A DNA stretch of 64,000 bases. Source: Asanoa siamensis (GTDB taxonomy: Bacteria; Actinomycetota; Actinomycetes; Mycobacteriales; Micromonosporaceae). Shown piece by piece: positions 51,871 through 61,067 of the stretch. The notes below the pieces were generated by a model. That model saw only the letters and a list, made by a program, of their open reading frames with translations. It searched no databases and was not told the origin of the DNA. Each line of letters opens with the position of its first letter. Position 1 is the stretch's first letter. Where the stretch lies: assembly GCF_016862555.1 (NCBI RefSeq), contig NZ_BONE01000034.1:1-64000 (forward strand), in the 5' to 3' direction. The translations under genes and the position numbers were made by a program.

Positions 51871-53351
51871 GTCAGTCCTCCGACGATCCGGCCAGCCGCG
51901 AGCTTGCCGGAGATGAGCACCATCGGCACACCGACGCCCGGCTGGGTGCCGGAGCCGGTGAAAACCACGTTGGACAGGGAGCTGTGCAGGTTGCCCGGGC
52001 GGAAGGGCCCGGTCTGGAACAGGCTGTGCGCCGCCGCGAACGGCGTGCCGGCGGCCATGCCGGACGCGGCCCAGTCGGCGGGCGTGACGACCCGGAGCAC
52101 CTCGACGCCGGCCGCGAACCCGGCGTAGCCGCGGCGCTCCAGCGTGGCCATCAGCTCGTCGGCGTAGCGCTGGCCCAGCGGGCCGCGCCAGTCGAGGGGC
52201 GCCCGGTCGAGGTTGGGCACCGGCGCGAGCACGTAGTAGCCGTGCCGGCCCGCCGGCGCCACCGTCGGCTCGGTGCGGCTCGGGTTGGTGACCAGCAGCG
52301 ACGGGTCGGACATCAGCTCGCCCCGGTCGATGATCTCGGCGAACGTGCGCCGCCAGGTCCGCCCGAAGTGGATGTTGTGGTGGGCGATCCGCTCGTACCC
52401 CTGGGTCGAACCGACGTGCAGCACCACCGCGGAGGGTGAGTAGCGCAGCCGGCGCCGCGGCTCGCCCAGCAGCGTCGTGGCCGCGACCGGCAGGTCCGGG
52501 TTGAGCACGACGACGTCGGCCGGGATCCGCTCGCCGGTGGCGGTGTGCACGGCGACGGCGCGGCCACCGGCGGTCTCGACCCGGGTCACCGCGCAGTCGT
52601 ACCTGATCTGCACGCCGTGCTTCTCGGCCGCGCCGGCCAGCGCCCGCGGCACGGCGTGGACGCCGCCGCGGGGATAGAACACCCCGGCCACCGAGTCGAG
52701 GTACGCGATGACGGCGTAGATGGCGAGGGCGTCGTGCGGCGCGAGGCCCGCGTACATGGCCTGGAAGGAGAAGATCCGGCGGGTACGGGGATCGCGGAAG
52801 AACTGGTCGACCTTGGTCTGCAGGCGACGGAAGGCGCCGGCCGCGAGCAGCCGCAGCAGGTTGCCGGTGAGCAGGTCGGTCGGCGCGTCGAAGTTGCGGG
52901 CGATGAAGTCGTCGCGCTCGAGGTGCCACAGCTTGCGGGTGAAGTCGACGAAACGCAGGTAGCCGTCGGCCTCGCGGGCGCCGCAGACCCGGGAGATCTC
53001 GGCCGCCATCCGGGTGGTGTCGGTGATGACGTCGAGCGTCGAGCCGTCGGGGTAGTGCGCGCGGTAGGCGGGGTCGAGCGGGAGGAGTTCGAGCCAGTCG
53101 CCCAACTCCTCGCCAACCGCGGCCAGCGCCTCGGCGATCAGGTCGGGCATGGTGAGCACGGTGGGCCCGGTGTCGAACTCGTAGCCACCCACGCTGAGGC
53201 GGCCGGCCCGGCCGCCGGGGACCGACTCCCGCTCGAGGATCGTGACGCGCCGGCCAGCGCCGGCCAGGTGGAGGGCGGCGGCCAGGCCGCCCAGGCCGGC
53301 GCCGACCACGACGACGTGGTCGGTCGGCCCGGTCACGGTTCGCACGTGCAC
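51867..53351 (-). CDS. crtI: Phytoene desaturase
   Basis: FAD-dependent enzyme that desaturates phytoene toward lycopene. 494 residues. The FAD-binding GxGxxG is in VVVVGAGLGGLAAALHLAGA near residue 15, then ERESVPGGRAG and FDTGPTVLTMP; the C-terminal dinucleotide motif is GSGTQPGVGVPMVLISGKLA. These match bacterial CrtI. GTG 53351 is the first start, other GTGs lie within a few codons. It is 16 bp after crtE and overlaps idi. Confidence 0.94.
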   Translation of the reverse strand: MHVRTVTGPTDHVVVVGAGLGGLAAALHLAGAGRRVTILERESVPGGRAGRLSVGGYEFDTGPTVLTMPDLIAEALAAVGEELGDWLELLPLDPAYRAHYPDGSTLDVITDTTRMAAEISRVCGAREADGYLRFVDFTRKLWHLERDDFIARNFDAPTDLLTGNLLRLLAAGAFRRLQTKVDQFFRDPRTRRIFSFQAMYAGLAPHDALAIYAVIAYLDSVAGVFYPRGGVHAVPRALAGAAEKHGVQIRYDCAVTRVETAGGRAVAVHTATGERIPADVVVLNPDLPVAATTLLGEPRRRLRYSPSAVVLHVGSTQGYERIAHHNIHFGRTWRRTFAEIIDRGELMSDPSLLVTNPSRTEPTVAPAGRHGYYVLAPVPNLDRAPLDWRGPLGQRYADELMATLERRGYAGFAAGVEVLRVVTPADWAASGMAAGTPFAAAHSLFQTGPFRPGNLHSSLSNVVFTGSGTQPGVGVPMVLISGKLAAGRIVGGLT

Positions 53352-53367
53352 CTCCAGAAGTTAACGG

Positions 53368-54483
53368 TCACGATCGCCGCCGGGTGGCCGCCACCGCGAG
53401 TTCGCGCAGCGCGGCGTCGGTGTCGGGATCGATCGGGGCGCGATCGAGCGCGGTGAGCGCCGTGTCGACCCGATTCTCGATCATGACTTCGACGGCGGCC
53501 ATCGCGCCAGTGTCGGCGACGATCTCCGCGAGGCTGCTGACATCGGCTGGGACCGGTCGGGCCAGTTGGGCCGCCTGTGCCGGGGTGGCCAGCCGCCGGG
53601 CGAGCAGCAGCAGGGCCGTGGGCTTGCCGGTGCGCAGGTCGTCGCCGGCCGGCTTGCCGGTCACCGCGGGGTCGCCGAACACGCCGAGCAGGTCGTCGCG
53701 GAGTTGGAACGCCTCGCCGACCGCCGTGCCGTAGGTCTGGTAGGCGTCGGTGACCGGGGCGCCCTGCGTCGCCAGCGCCGCACCGAACAGCAGCGGGCGG
53801 GTGACCGTGTAGGCGGCGGTCTTGAGCCGGGCCACCCGCAGCGCGCGGTCGACCGACCAGCGGTCGGGCTCGGTGTCGCCCAGCACGTCGAGGAACTGCC
53901 CGGCGATCGCCTCGATCCGCATCTCGTCGTAGCAGCCGCGGGCGGCGAGCAGGGCCGCCGGCGGCACCGCGGCCCGGGCCAGCAACCGGTCGGCCCACAC
54001 CAGACAGAGGTCACCGACCAGCACGGCACCCGCGGCCCCGAACCGGTCCGCCGGACCGATCCGCCCGGCCCGCAGGTGCTGGGCCGCGAAGGCCTCGTGT
54101 GCGGTGGGCCGGCCGCGCCGGGTCGCGGAGCCGTCCATCACGTCGTCGTGGATCAAGGCGAACGCATGCAGTAGTTCGAGAGCCGCGAAACCGGGTAGCA
54201 GCGGCTCAGGGGCGAAGGCCGGTCCGACGGCACCCCGCCACCCCCAGTACGCGAACGTCGGGCGCAGTCGTTTACCGCCGGCCAGCACACTGTCGCGGGC
54301 CAGCGCGGCGAACGGGTGCAGCGCGGTGTCGACGGAGGCGAGAGAGGTGCACTCGTGCTGGAGGAAGTCGGCGAGGGTCGTGTCGATGGCGGCTCGGAGC
54401 CACCCGTCGGCCGGCGCTGTCGAGCGCTGGGGCGGCGGGCTCAGGACGCCGCGGGTCTCCCCGGCGAGCGTGTCGTTGGCCAC
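53368..54483 (-). CDS. crtE: Polyprenyl diphosphate synthase (geranylgeranyl-type)
   Basis: Condenses IPP with allylic diphosphates to make the C20 precursor of phytoene. 371 residues. The first Asp-rich motif HDDVMDGS with downstream RRGRPT is near residue 118, the second, DDLLGVFGD, near 264. The chain-length region upstream of the first motif (LLHAFALI) is compatible with GGPP synthase. GTG 54483. First gene of a crtE-crtI-idi-litR unit, divergent from crtB. Confidence 0.92.
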   Translation of the reverse strand: MANDTLAGETRGVLSPPPQRSTAPADGWLRAAIDTTLADFLQHECTSLASVDTALHPFAALARDSVLAGGKRLRPTFAYWGWRGAVGPAFAPEPLLPGFAALELLHAFALIHDDVMDGSATRRGRPTAHEAFAAQHLRAGRIGPADRFGAAGAVLVGDLCLVWADRLLARAAVPPAALLAARGCYDEMRIEAIAGQFLDVLGDTEPDRWSVDRALRVARLKTAAYTVTRPLLFGAALATQGAPVTDAYQTYGTAVGEAFQLRDDLLGVFGDPAVTGKPAGDDLRTGKPTALLLLARRLATPAQAAQLARPVPADVSSLAEIVADTGAMAAVEVMIENRVDTALTALDRAPIDPDTDAALRELAVAATRRRS

Positions 54484-54505
54484 GGCGCCGAGCGTACCCT
54501 AGACT
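54476..54505 (+). promoter_or_regulatory. crtB promoter, overlapping a divergent -10 box for crtE
   Basis: TTGGCC (54476-54481) and TAGACT (54500-54505) are spaced by 18 bp upstream of crtB. On the minus strand TAGGGT (54496-54501) is a good -10 for crtE and overlaps it by two bases, so the two promoters would compete. A LitR-type repressor would act here; no clear dyad was recognised. Confidence 0.45.
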
Positions 54506-54551
54506 TACGAGTTGCGTCGATTGCTGAGTCGATTTCCTGCGGGAGGCCCTG

Positions 54552-55487
54552 ATGGACGACTCGCTGGCCGCGTCCTATGAGCGCTGCCGTGAGCTGCACA
54601 AACGGCACGGCCGCACCTACTATCTCGCGACCCGGCTGCTGCCCGCGTGGAAACGACGACACGTCCACGCGCTCTACGGCTTCACCCGCTACGCGGACGA
54701 GATCGTGGACCGCACCGACGACCTGCCGCCGGCCGAGCGGGCCCGGTGGTTGGGGCGTTGGTCGGAGCGCTTCGTCGCCGGCCTGCACGGCGCGCCGGTC
54801 GACGACCCGCTGCTGCCGGCCGTGCTGCACACCATCGCCGTCTTCGACCTCGACCGGGACGACTTCGCCAGCTTCCTGCGCAGCATGGCGATGGACCTGA
54901 CGGTCACCAGCTACGCGACCTACGAGGACGTGCTCGACTACATGGAGGGCTCGGCGGCGGTGATCGGCACGATGATGCTGCCGATCCTGGGCAGTTCCGA
55001 CCCGGGCGCCGCGCGCGGCCCCGCCCGCCAACTCGGCCTGGCCTTCCAGCTCACCAACTTCATCCGGGACGTCGGCGAGGACCTGCACCTCGGCCGCACC
55101 TACCTGCCCGACGAGGACCTCGACAAGTTCGGCATCACGCGCAGCGACCTGGCCGACGCGGTCACGAGTCGGGCCGCCACACCGCAGATCAAGAACCTCA
55201 TCGCGTACGAGGTGGAGCGCGCGCGCCTGCACTACGCCGCCGCGGCGCCGGGCATAGCGCTGCTCGCCCCCGGATCGCGGTCCTGCATCCGGGCCGCGTA
55301 CACGCTTTACGGCGGCATCCTCGACGAGGTGGTGGCCGCCGACTACGACGTGTTCGTCCGCCGCGCGACGGTGCCCAACCGGCGGCGGGCCGCCGTCGCC
55401 GCCCGCGCGCTGCTGGCCGGAGCCGACGCCCCGATCGCCGTGCCGCCGACCAACCTGCGGACGGTCTCCCGGGCGGGGGTCGCCTGA
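54552..55487 (+). CDS. crtB: Phytoene synthase
   Basis: Joins two GGPP molecules head to head to phytoene. 311 residues. The squalene/phytoene synthase signature is seen in YYLATRLLPAWKRRHVHALY, then FTRYADEIVDRTDD (first Asp-rich motif) near residue 44, and the second motif QLTNFIRDVGEDLHLGRTYL near 168. Length is normal. GGGAGG 8 nt before the ATG. Overlaps by one base with the photolyase gene. Confidence 0.94.
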   Translation: MDDSLAASYERCRELHKRHGRTYYLATRLLPAWKRRHVHALYGFTRYADEIVDRTDDLPPAERARWLGRWSERFVAGLHGAPVDDPLLPAVLHTIAVFDLDRDDFASFLRSMAMDLTVTSYATYEDVLDYMEGSAAVIGTMMLPILGSSDPGAARGPARQLGLAFQLTNFIRDVGEDLHLGRTYLPDEDLDKFGITRSDLADAVTSRAATPQIKNLIAYEVERARLHYAAAAPGIALLAPGSRSCIRAAYTLYGGILDEVVAADYDVFVRRATVPNRRRAAVAARALLAGADAPIAVPPTNLRTVSRAGVA

Positions 55488-56683
55488 TGCGCACCGCGAT
55501 CGTGCTGTTCACCCGCGACCTGCGGGTGCACGACAACCCGGCGCTGGCGACGGCGTGCGCCACCGCCGAGCAGGTCGTGCCGCTGTTCGTGTTCGACCCG
55601 GCGCTCGCCGGACGCTCGCCCAACCGCGACCGGTTCCTCCACCAGAGCGTCGCCGACCTGCGCGAGGTGCTCCGCGGGCGGGGCAGCGACCTGGTCGTGC
55701 GGTCGGGTGACCCGGTCGCGGAGACCATCCGGCTGGCCGGCGAGGTCGGTGCCGAGGGGGTGGCCGCTGCCGCGGACGTCAGCAACTACGCGCGGCGGCG
55801 GGAGCGCCGGCTGACCGCCGAGGGTGAGCGGCACCGGTTGTCGGTGCGGTTCTTCCCCGGGTTGACCATTGTGGATCCCGGCCTGCTGAAGCCGGGCGGC
55901 GGCGACCACTACCGGGTCTTCTCGCCCTATCACCGGGCGTGGACGGCGGCGAAGTGGCGCGCGGAGGCGAGCCTGCCGAAGAAGGTGCCGTTGCCGCCGG
56001 GGGTGGAGGTCGGCCGGCTGGCGGCCGAGCCCGCCGGTGAGTCGCCGGACGCCGCCCGGGGCGGGGAGACCGTGGCCCGGCAGCGGTTGCGCGGCTGGTT
56101 GGGCAACGTCGAGACCTACGAGGACGGGCACAACGACCTGGCCGGCGACCGCACCTCACGGCTCAGCCCGTACCTGCGATTCGGGTGTCTGTCCCCATTG
56201 GAGGTGGCGCACGCCGCGCTGCGCAAGCCCGGCAGCGACCCGTTCGTCCGTCAGCTCTGCTGGCGCGACTTCTACTACCAGGTGGCGTACGCGTTCCCGG
56301 AGATTTCGACGAAGGCCTATCGGCGCGGTGCGACCGAGGGCTGGAAGTCCGACGGCGCGGCGTTCGACCGCTGGCGCGAGGGCCGCACCGGTGTGCCCAT
56401 CGTGGACGCCGGGATGCACCAGCTCCGCCGGGAAGGCTGGATGCACAACAGGGCGCGGCTCGTCACCGCGTCCTATCTGACCAAGGATCTCGGCGTCGAC
56501 TGGCGCCTCGGGCTTGGCGAGTTCTACCACTGGCTGCTCGACGGCGACGTGCCGAACAACTCCGGCAACTGGCAGTGGACGGCCGGGACCGGCAACGACA
56601 CCCGGCCCTACCGGCGCTTCAACCCGGAACGGCAGCGCGAGCGGTACGACCCGTCGGGGTCCTACGTGGAGCGCTATTCCTGA
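55487..56683 (+). CDS. phr: Deoxyribodipyrimidine photolyase
   Basis: Flavin enzyme that repairs cyclobutane pyrimidine dimers with blue light. 398 residues: the N-terminal antenna-binding domain (TAIVLFTRDLRVHDNPALAT), and the FAD-binding helical domain with the signature blocks TSRLSPYLRFGCLSPLEV near residue 223, QLCWRDFYYQVAY near 255 and WMHNRARLVTASYLTKDLGV near 322, and the Trp triad tail NWQWTAGTGND. ATG 55487 overlaps the crtB stop (TGATG), so light-inducible carotenoid and repair genes are co-expressed. Confidence 0.94.
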   Translation: MRTAIVLFTRDLRVHDNPALATACATAEQVVPLFVFDPALAGRSPNRDRFLHQSVADLREVLRGRGSDLVVRSGDPVAETIRLAGEVGAEGVAAAADVSNYARRRERRLTAEGERHRLSVRFFPGLTIVDPGLLKPGGGDHYRVFSPYHRAWTAAKWRAEASLPKKVPLPPGVEVGRLAAEPAGESPDAARGGETVARQRLRGWLGNVETYEDGHNDLAGDRTSRLSPYLRFGCLSPLEVAHAALRKPGSDPFVRQLCWRDFYYQVAYAFPEISTKAYRRGATEGWKSDGAAFDRWREGRTGVPIVDAGMHQLRREGWMHNRARLVTASYLTKDLGVDWRLGLGEFYHWLLDGDVPNNSGNWQWTAGTGNDTRPYRRFNPERQRERYDPSGSYVERYS

Positions 56684-57762
56684 ACGGCGGCCATGACGGC
56701 GTCGTCCAGCTCCTCGATCCGGTCGAAGTCGGCGAGGTGCCGGGTGGCGAAGCCGATCGCCAGGTCGGCGCGAGGCAACGCGTAGCCGCAACTGCCGCCG
56801 ATGCCGCCCATGCCGAAGCTGCCGTCGTCCTCGATCTGGAAGCCGAGCGACCACCGGACCGGCCGGTCGAGCAGCAGATCCGGTCCGTCATGCTGCACCG
56901 CGACCATCTCGGCGGCGGTGGCCTCACTCAGGATCCGCACGCCGTCGAGCCTGCCGCCGGCCAGCATGCCCTGGTAGAAGCGGGCGACCGCGGTGGCGGT
57001 CGCGTGCAGGTTGACGGCCGGGACGTCGGTCTCCCGCCACAGTGGACCGTTGAGCACGGTCAGGTCGCGGCAACCCGCCGGGTTGGTCAGGCCGCGGTGG
57101 CGCAGCGAGCCCGGGTCGCCGACCGTGGTCACCGGCCATCGCGGGTCGCCGAAGGTCAGGTCGGCGACGTCGGTGCGGCCACCCGCGCCGAAGGCCAGGT
57201 CGAGACCCCAGGGCGTCGCGATCTCCTCCGTCAGGAAGCGTCCGATCGGCCGGCCGTCGATCCTGCGTACCAGCTCACCGATCAGGTGGCCGTAGGAGAG
57301 GGCGTGCTCCGCGGCGGTGCTGCCCGGCTCCCACAACGGCGGCGCGGCGGCGAGGTCGGCGGCGAGCGTCGCCCAGTCGGCCCAGGCCTCGGCCGGTCGG
57401 GGCGTCGGGAAGGCGGGACGGCCGGCGGTGTGCGCCAGCACGTGCCGCACGGTGGTGCCGTCGTCGGCGAACTCCGGCCAGTGCCGGTGCACCGGGTCGT
57501 CGAGGCCGGCCCGGCCGCGGTCCACGAGGATCAGCAGGCAGGCGGCGGCGAACGGCTTGCTCACCGAGTAGACGGCGACCACGGTGTCCCGGGTCCACGG
57601 ACGGTCGTCGGCCCGCGACCCGCCGACGAGGTCGACCACCAGCCGGCCGCGGTGCACGACCGCGACGCCCGCGCCGGTTTCGCGGCCGTCGCGGAAGAAC
57701 CCGTCGAACACCGCGCGTACGGAGGCGAACGCCGGGTCGGTGTGGCCGGTCACGTGCGACAT
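56674..57762 (-). CDS. Beta-lactamase-family serine hydrolase (class C-like esterase)
   Basis: A 362-residue enzyme of the penicillin-binding/beta-lactamase class C fold. SVSKPFAAACLL near residue 66 holds the SxxK nucleophile/base, LSYGHLIGELV near 155 is the YxN-type motif (Y-G-H), and GFGMGGIGGS near 327 is the KTG-like segment. No signal peptide, so it is probably a cytosolic esterase. Its 3' end overlaps the photolyase gene by 10 bp (convergent). ATG 57762. Confidence 0.88.
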   Translation of the reverse strand: MSHVTGHTDPAFASVRAVFDGFFRDGRETGAGVAVVHRGRLVVDLVGGSRADDRPWTRDTVVAVYSVSKPFAAACLLILVDRGRAGLDDPVHRHWPEFADDGTTVRHVLAHTAGRPAFPTPRPAEAWADWATLAADLAAAPPLWEPGSTAAEHALSYGHLIGELVRRIDGRPIGRFLTEEIATPWGLDLAFGAGGRTDVADLTFGDPRWPVTTVGDPGSLRHRGLTNPAGCRDLTVLNGPLWRETDVPAVNLHATATAVARFYQGMLAGGRLDGVRILSEATAAEMVAVQHDGPDLLLDRPVRWSLGFQIEDDGSFGMGGIGGSCGYALPRADLAIGFATRHLADFDRIEELDDAVMAAVQE

Positions 57763-57792
57763 GCGGGCCAGCGTAGGCGGGTCTGACGTTTA

Positions 57793-59163
57793 ATGGGCTA
57801 CGTGGCTGAGCGCGTGGACGTCGTCGTGGTCGGATTGGGCGTCGGAGGCGAGGAGGTCGCCGGCAAGCTCGCCGAGGCGGGTCTCGCGGTCGTCGGCATC
57901 GAGAGCAACCTGGTCGGGGGCGAGTGTCCCTACTGGGGCTGCGTACCGAGCAAGATGATGATCCGCGCGGGCAACGCGCTGGCCGAGGCGGGCCGCGTCG
58001 CCAAGCTGGCCGGGTCGGCGTCGGTGCAGCCCGACTGGACCCCGGTGGCCAAGCGGATCCGCGAGGAGGCCACGGACGACTGGGACGACACGGTCGCGGT
58101 CGACCGGTTCGTGGGCAAGGGCGGGCGGTTCGTCCGGGGTTACGCGACGGTGACCGGGCCGCGCACGGTGGCGGTGGGCGACCAGACGTTCGAGGCGACC
58201 CGGGGCATCGTGCTCGCGACGGGCGCGGCGCCGGTCGCGCCGCCGATCGAAGGCCTGGCCGGCACGCCGTACTGGACCAACCGCGAGGCCATCGAGGTCG
58301 AGCACCTGCCGACCTCGCTGGTCGTGCTCGGCGGCGGGTCGATCGGGGTCGAGATCGCGCAGGTGTTCGCCCGGTTCGGGGTGCGGGTGACGGTGGTCGA
58401 GGCGGCCGACCGGCTGTTGCCGTTCGACGAGCCCGAGGCGGCCGACCTGGTGCAGGCCGCCCTCGAGGCCGACGGCGTCACCGTGCGTCTCGGCATGCAC
58501 GCGACCCGGGTGCTGCACAGCGAGCAGGAGGGTTTCGCGGTCGAGTTGGGTGGTGGTGCGGCCGCCGCGACCGGCGACCGGTTGCTGGTCGCGACGGGCC
58601 GGCGGGGCCGAGTGGCCGACCTGGGCCTGGAGACGGTCGGCCTCGACGCGACGGCGAAGGCGATCGACACCGACGACCGCATGCGTGCCGCGGACGGCAT
58701 CTGGGCGGTCGGCGACGTGACCGGGCACGGCGCGTTCACCCACATGGCGATGTATCAAGCCGGCATCGCGATCCGCGACATCCTGGGCCAGGAAGGCCCG
58801 CCGGCGGACTACCGCGCGGTGCCGCGGGTCGCTTTCACCGACCCGGAGGTGGGCTCGGTCGGGCTGACCGAGGCCGAGGCCCGCGACCGGGGCATGAGCG
58901 TCCGAGTAGGACAGACCGACCTGACGACGTCGTCCCGCGGCTGGATCCACAAGGAAGGCAACACGGGCCTGATCAAACTCGTTGCTGCCGACGACGTCCT
59001 GGTCGGCGCGACGTCGGTAGGCCCCATGGGCGGCGAGGTCCTGAGCATGCTCACCCTCGCAGTCCACGCCCGCGTGCCGCTCCCTCAACTCCGCAGCATG
59101 ATCTACGCCTACCCCACCTTCCACCGCGCCGTCGAAGACGCCCTCCGCAACCTCGTTAAATGA
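57793..59163 (+). CDS. FAD-dependent pyridine nucleotide-disulfide oxidoreductase
   Basis: A 456-residue flavoprotein of the dihydrolipoamide dehydrogenase/mercuric reductase family. FAD motif VVVVGLGVGGEEVAGKLAEA near residue 12; redox disulfide GGECPYWGCVPSK near 41 (C-x4-C); NAD motif LGGGSIGVEIAQVFARFGVR near 175; second FAD motif IWAVGDVTGHGAFTHMA near 298; dimer interface HARVPLPQLRSMIYAYPTFH with the family catalytic His. Not linked to a 2-oxo acid dehydrogenase, so an electron donor other than dihydrolipoamide is possible. ATG 57793; GTG 57802 is an alternative. Confidence 0.9.
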   Translation: MGYVAERVDVVVVGLGVGGEEVAGKLAEAGLAVVGIESNLVGGECPYWGCVPSKMMIRAGNALAEAGRVAKLAGSASVQPDWTPVAKRIREEATDDWDDTVAVDRFVGKGGRFVRGYATVTGPRTVAVGDQTFEATRGIVLATGAAPVAPPIEGLAGTPYWTNREAIEVEHLPTSLVVLGGGSIGVEIAQVFARFGVRVTVVEAADRLLPFDEPEAADLVQAALEADGVTVRLGMHATRVLHSEQEGFAVELGGGAAAATGDRLLVATGRRGRVADLGLETVGLDATAKAIDTDDRMRAADGIWAVGDVTGHGAFTHMAMYQAGIAIRDILGQEGPPADYRAVPRVAFTDPEVGSVGLTEAEARDRGMSVRVGQTDLTTSSRGWIHKEGNTGLIKLVAADDVLVGATSVGPMGGEVLSMLTLAVHARVPLPQLRSMIYAYPTFHRAVEDALRNLVK

Positions 59164-59722
59164 AAATGTCGACGGGATCGATCGCGACCGGAAATGGGCG
59201 ATCAGATTGCCATCCGTCTCCGGCGTGGCACTTCGCCACCAGCTCGTAGTGCTTGTTCGTGCCGAGGTGGAATACCAGCAGCGACTCGTCTCGCCGATCG
59301 GCGATCCAATACTCGGGGATTCCGAAATGGGCGTAGACGTTCCTCTTGAGGATCAGGTCGTTGCTGGGGTTGGAGGGTGAGACCACCTCGATCGCGAGCA
59401 GCACATCAGCGGGCTTGACTCCACGGTCGCGGCTCTTGAGGACTTCAGCCCGCACGACAATCAAGTCGGGAACGTAGTAGTTTCGGGCATCTGGCACCAG
59501 CGCGGCGCTCTCGATCAACTTAAAGTGTCGGGGCGCTTGGTCATAGAGGGCATCGCGCAGCAGCGTCGTCGTAGCGATATGCGGCATGGCGGGCGGCGGG
59601 CTCACCAGAAGGCTCCCATCGAAAATCTCGAACCGGTAGCCGCTCTCGGGAAGGTCGGCGAGACGATCGACCGTCCACGGAACCTCTGCCACCGCCGGCA
59701 TATCGGGTGTCATCACTGTCAC
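59156..59722 (-). CDS. Uma2 family protein (PD-(D/E)xK nuclease fold)
   Basis: A 188-residue protein of the DUF820/Uma2 family, which has a restriction-endonuclease-like core. The core residues are in YYVPDLIVVRAEV (Asp) and LLAIEVVSPSNPSNDLILKR (Glu-x-Val type), with YAHFGIPEYWIAD downstream. These abundant genes often move between genomes; their function is not settled. Start GTG 59722 or ATG 59713, with AAAGGAGGGC just upstream. Convergent overlap of 8 bp with the oxidoreductase. Confidence 0.87.
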   Translation of the reverse strand: MTVMTPDMPAVAEVPWTVDRLADLPESGYRFEIFDGSLLVSPPPAMPHIATTTLLRDALYDQAPRHFKLIESAALVPDARNYYVPDLIVVRAEVLKSRDRGVKPADVLLAIEVVSPSNPSNDLILKRNVYAHFGIPEYWIADRRDESLLVFHLGTNKHYELVAKCHAGDGWQSDRPFPVAIDPVDIFI

Positions 59723-59850
59723 GCCCTCCTTTCTACGCGATCAGCGTTGCATCTGCGTTTGATCAATTACAACCTGTGGATAACCCATGGCTGTCGGGGT
59801 CGGGCAAACGGCTGTCGTTTTCTTGCAAGAACGTGACGTAGCCTTGCGGC

Positions 59851-60858
59851 GTGACCAGACGACTGACCGAGGTCGCGCGGAAAGCCGGCGTCAGCGAGGC
59901 CACCGTCAGCCGGGTGCTCAACGGCCGTGACGGCGTCTCCGAGTCGACCCGCACCGCGGTGCTGACCGCCCTCGACGTGCTCGGCTACGAGCGCCCGACG
60001 AAGCTGCGCGGCGAGCGCGCCCGGCTCGTCGGCCTCGTGCTGCCCGAACTGCAGAACCCGATCTTCCCCGCCCTCGCCGAGGTGGTGACCGGCTCCCTCG
60101 CCCAGCGCGGCCTGACCCCCGCCCTCTGCGCCCGCACCATCGGCGGCATCTCGGAGCCCGACTACGTCGACATGCTCCTCGACCACCAGGTCTCCGGCGT
60201 CATCTTCGCCGGCGGCGCGTACGCCCTGGCCGACGCCAAGCACGAGCACTACCGCCAGCTCACCGACCGCGGCCTTCCGGTGGTCCTGGTCAACGCCGGC
60301 GTCGACGAGCTCCCCTTCCCCCGGGTCTCCACGGACGACGCCGTCGCGGTCGAGCAGGCCTTCGGCCATCTGCGCTCACTCGGCCACGAGCACATCGGCA
60401 TCGTGCTCGGCCCCGAGGACCACGTGCCCTCCCGCCGCAAGCTCGCCGCGATGGCCGACGCCGCCGGGTGGGGTCCGGAGGAGACGGAGCGCTGGGTCGG
60501 CCGCACCAGCTTCTCGATGGAGAGCGCCCGCGTCGCCGCGACCAAGCTGATCGACAAGGGCGCCACGGGCCTGATCTGCGCCAGCGACGTCATCGCCCTC
60601 GGCACGATCCGGGCCGTCCGGCGGCTCGGCAAGCAGGTGCCCGACGACATCTCGGTCATCGGCTTCGACGACTCGGGCCTGATGACCTGCACCGACCCGC
60701 CGCTCACGACGATCCGCCAGCCGATCGAGATGATGGGCCAGGCGGCCGTCGACATCCTGGTCAACCAGATCGAGGGCGTCGGCGTCAACACCGACGAGCT
60801 TCTTTTCGAACCGGAGCTGGTGGTACGCGGTTCGACCGGCCCGGCCGGCTCGCGCTGA
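59851..60858 (+). CDS. LacI-family transcriptional regulator (CebR-like)
   Basis: A 335-residue sugar-responsive repressor. The hinge-helix DNA-binding head LTEVARKAGVSEATVSRVLN at residues 5-24 is complete and is followed by the ligand domain (VGLVLPELQNPIFPALAEVV, then GLICASDVIALGTIRAVRRL). It lies 209 bp upstream of a sugar ABC importer, same strand. The spacer contains TGGGAGCGCTCCCA, the box I know for CebR, the cello-oligosaccharide repressor of Streptomyces; so the regulator is most likely CebR-like. The effector may be cellobiose or a related beta-glucoside. Confidence 0.87.
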   Translation: MTRRLTEVARKAGVSEATVSRVLNGRDGVSESTRTAVLTALDVLGYERPTKLRGERARLVGLVLPELQNPIFPALAEVVTGSLAQRGLTPALCARTIGGISEPDYVDMLLDHQVSGVIFAGGAYALADAKHEHYRQLTDRGLPVVLVNAGVDELPFPRVSTDDAVAVEQAFGHLRSLGHEHIGIVLGPEDHVPSRRKLAAMADAAGWGPEETERWVGRTSFSMESARVAATKLIDKGATGLICASDVIALGTIRAVRRLGKQVPDDISVIGFDDSGLMTCTDPPLTTIRQPIEMMGQAAVDILVNQIEGVGVNTDELLFEPELVVRGSTGPAGSR

Positions 60859-60904
60859 CCTGCGTCGATGGGGTGGACCACCCGGTCCGCCCCATTTTCG
60901 TGCG

Positions 60905-60923
60905 TAGAATGGGAGCGCTCCCA
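60905..60923 (+). promoter_or_regulatory. CebR-type operator overlapping the sugar importer promoter
   Basis: TAGAAT (60905-60910) is a near-consensus -10 box. It overlaps by one base the perfect 14-bp palindrome TGGGAGCGCTCCCA (60910-60923), which would cover the transcription start. No convincing -35 was found. Binding by the adjacent LacI regulator would block transcription of the ABC genes. Confidence 0.75.
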
Positions 60924-61067
60924 CAGGAAGTCGTGTTTTTTCTGAGACCAGTCAGCTTCTTGCGGGGCCTAGTTCGGCTTTGTATCGTCATCGCCACGAA
61001 ACATGCACGTGCGAGAGCCACATCACACCGAGAATTCCCCGCTCCACCCAGGAAGGGCGTTCCTCTC

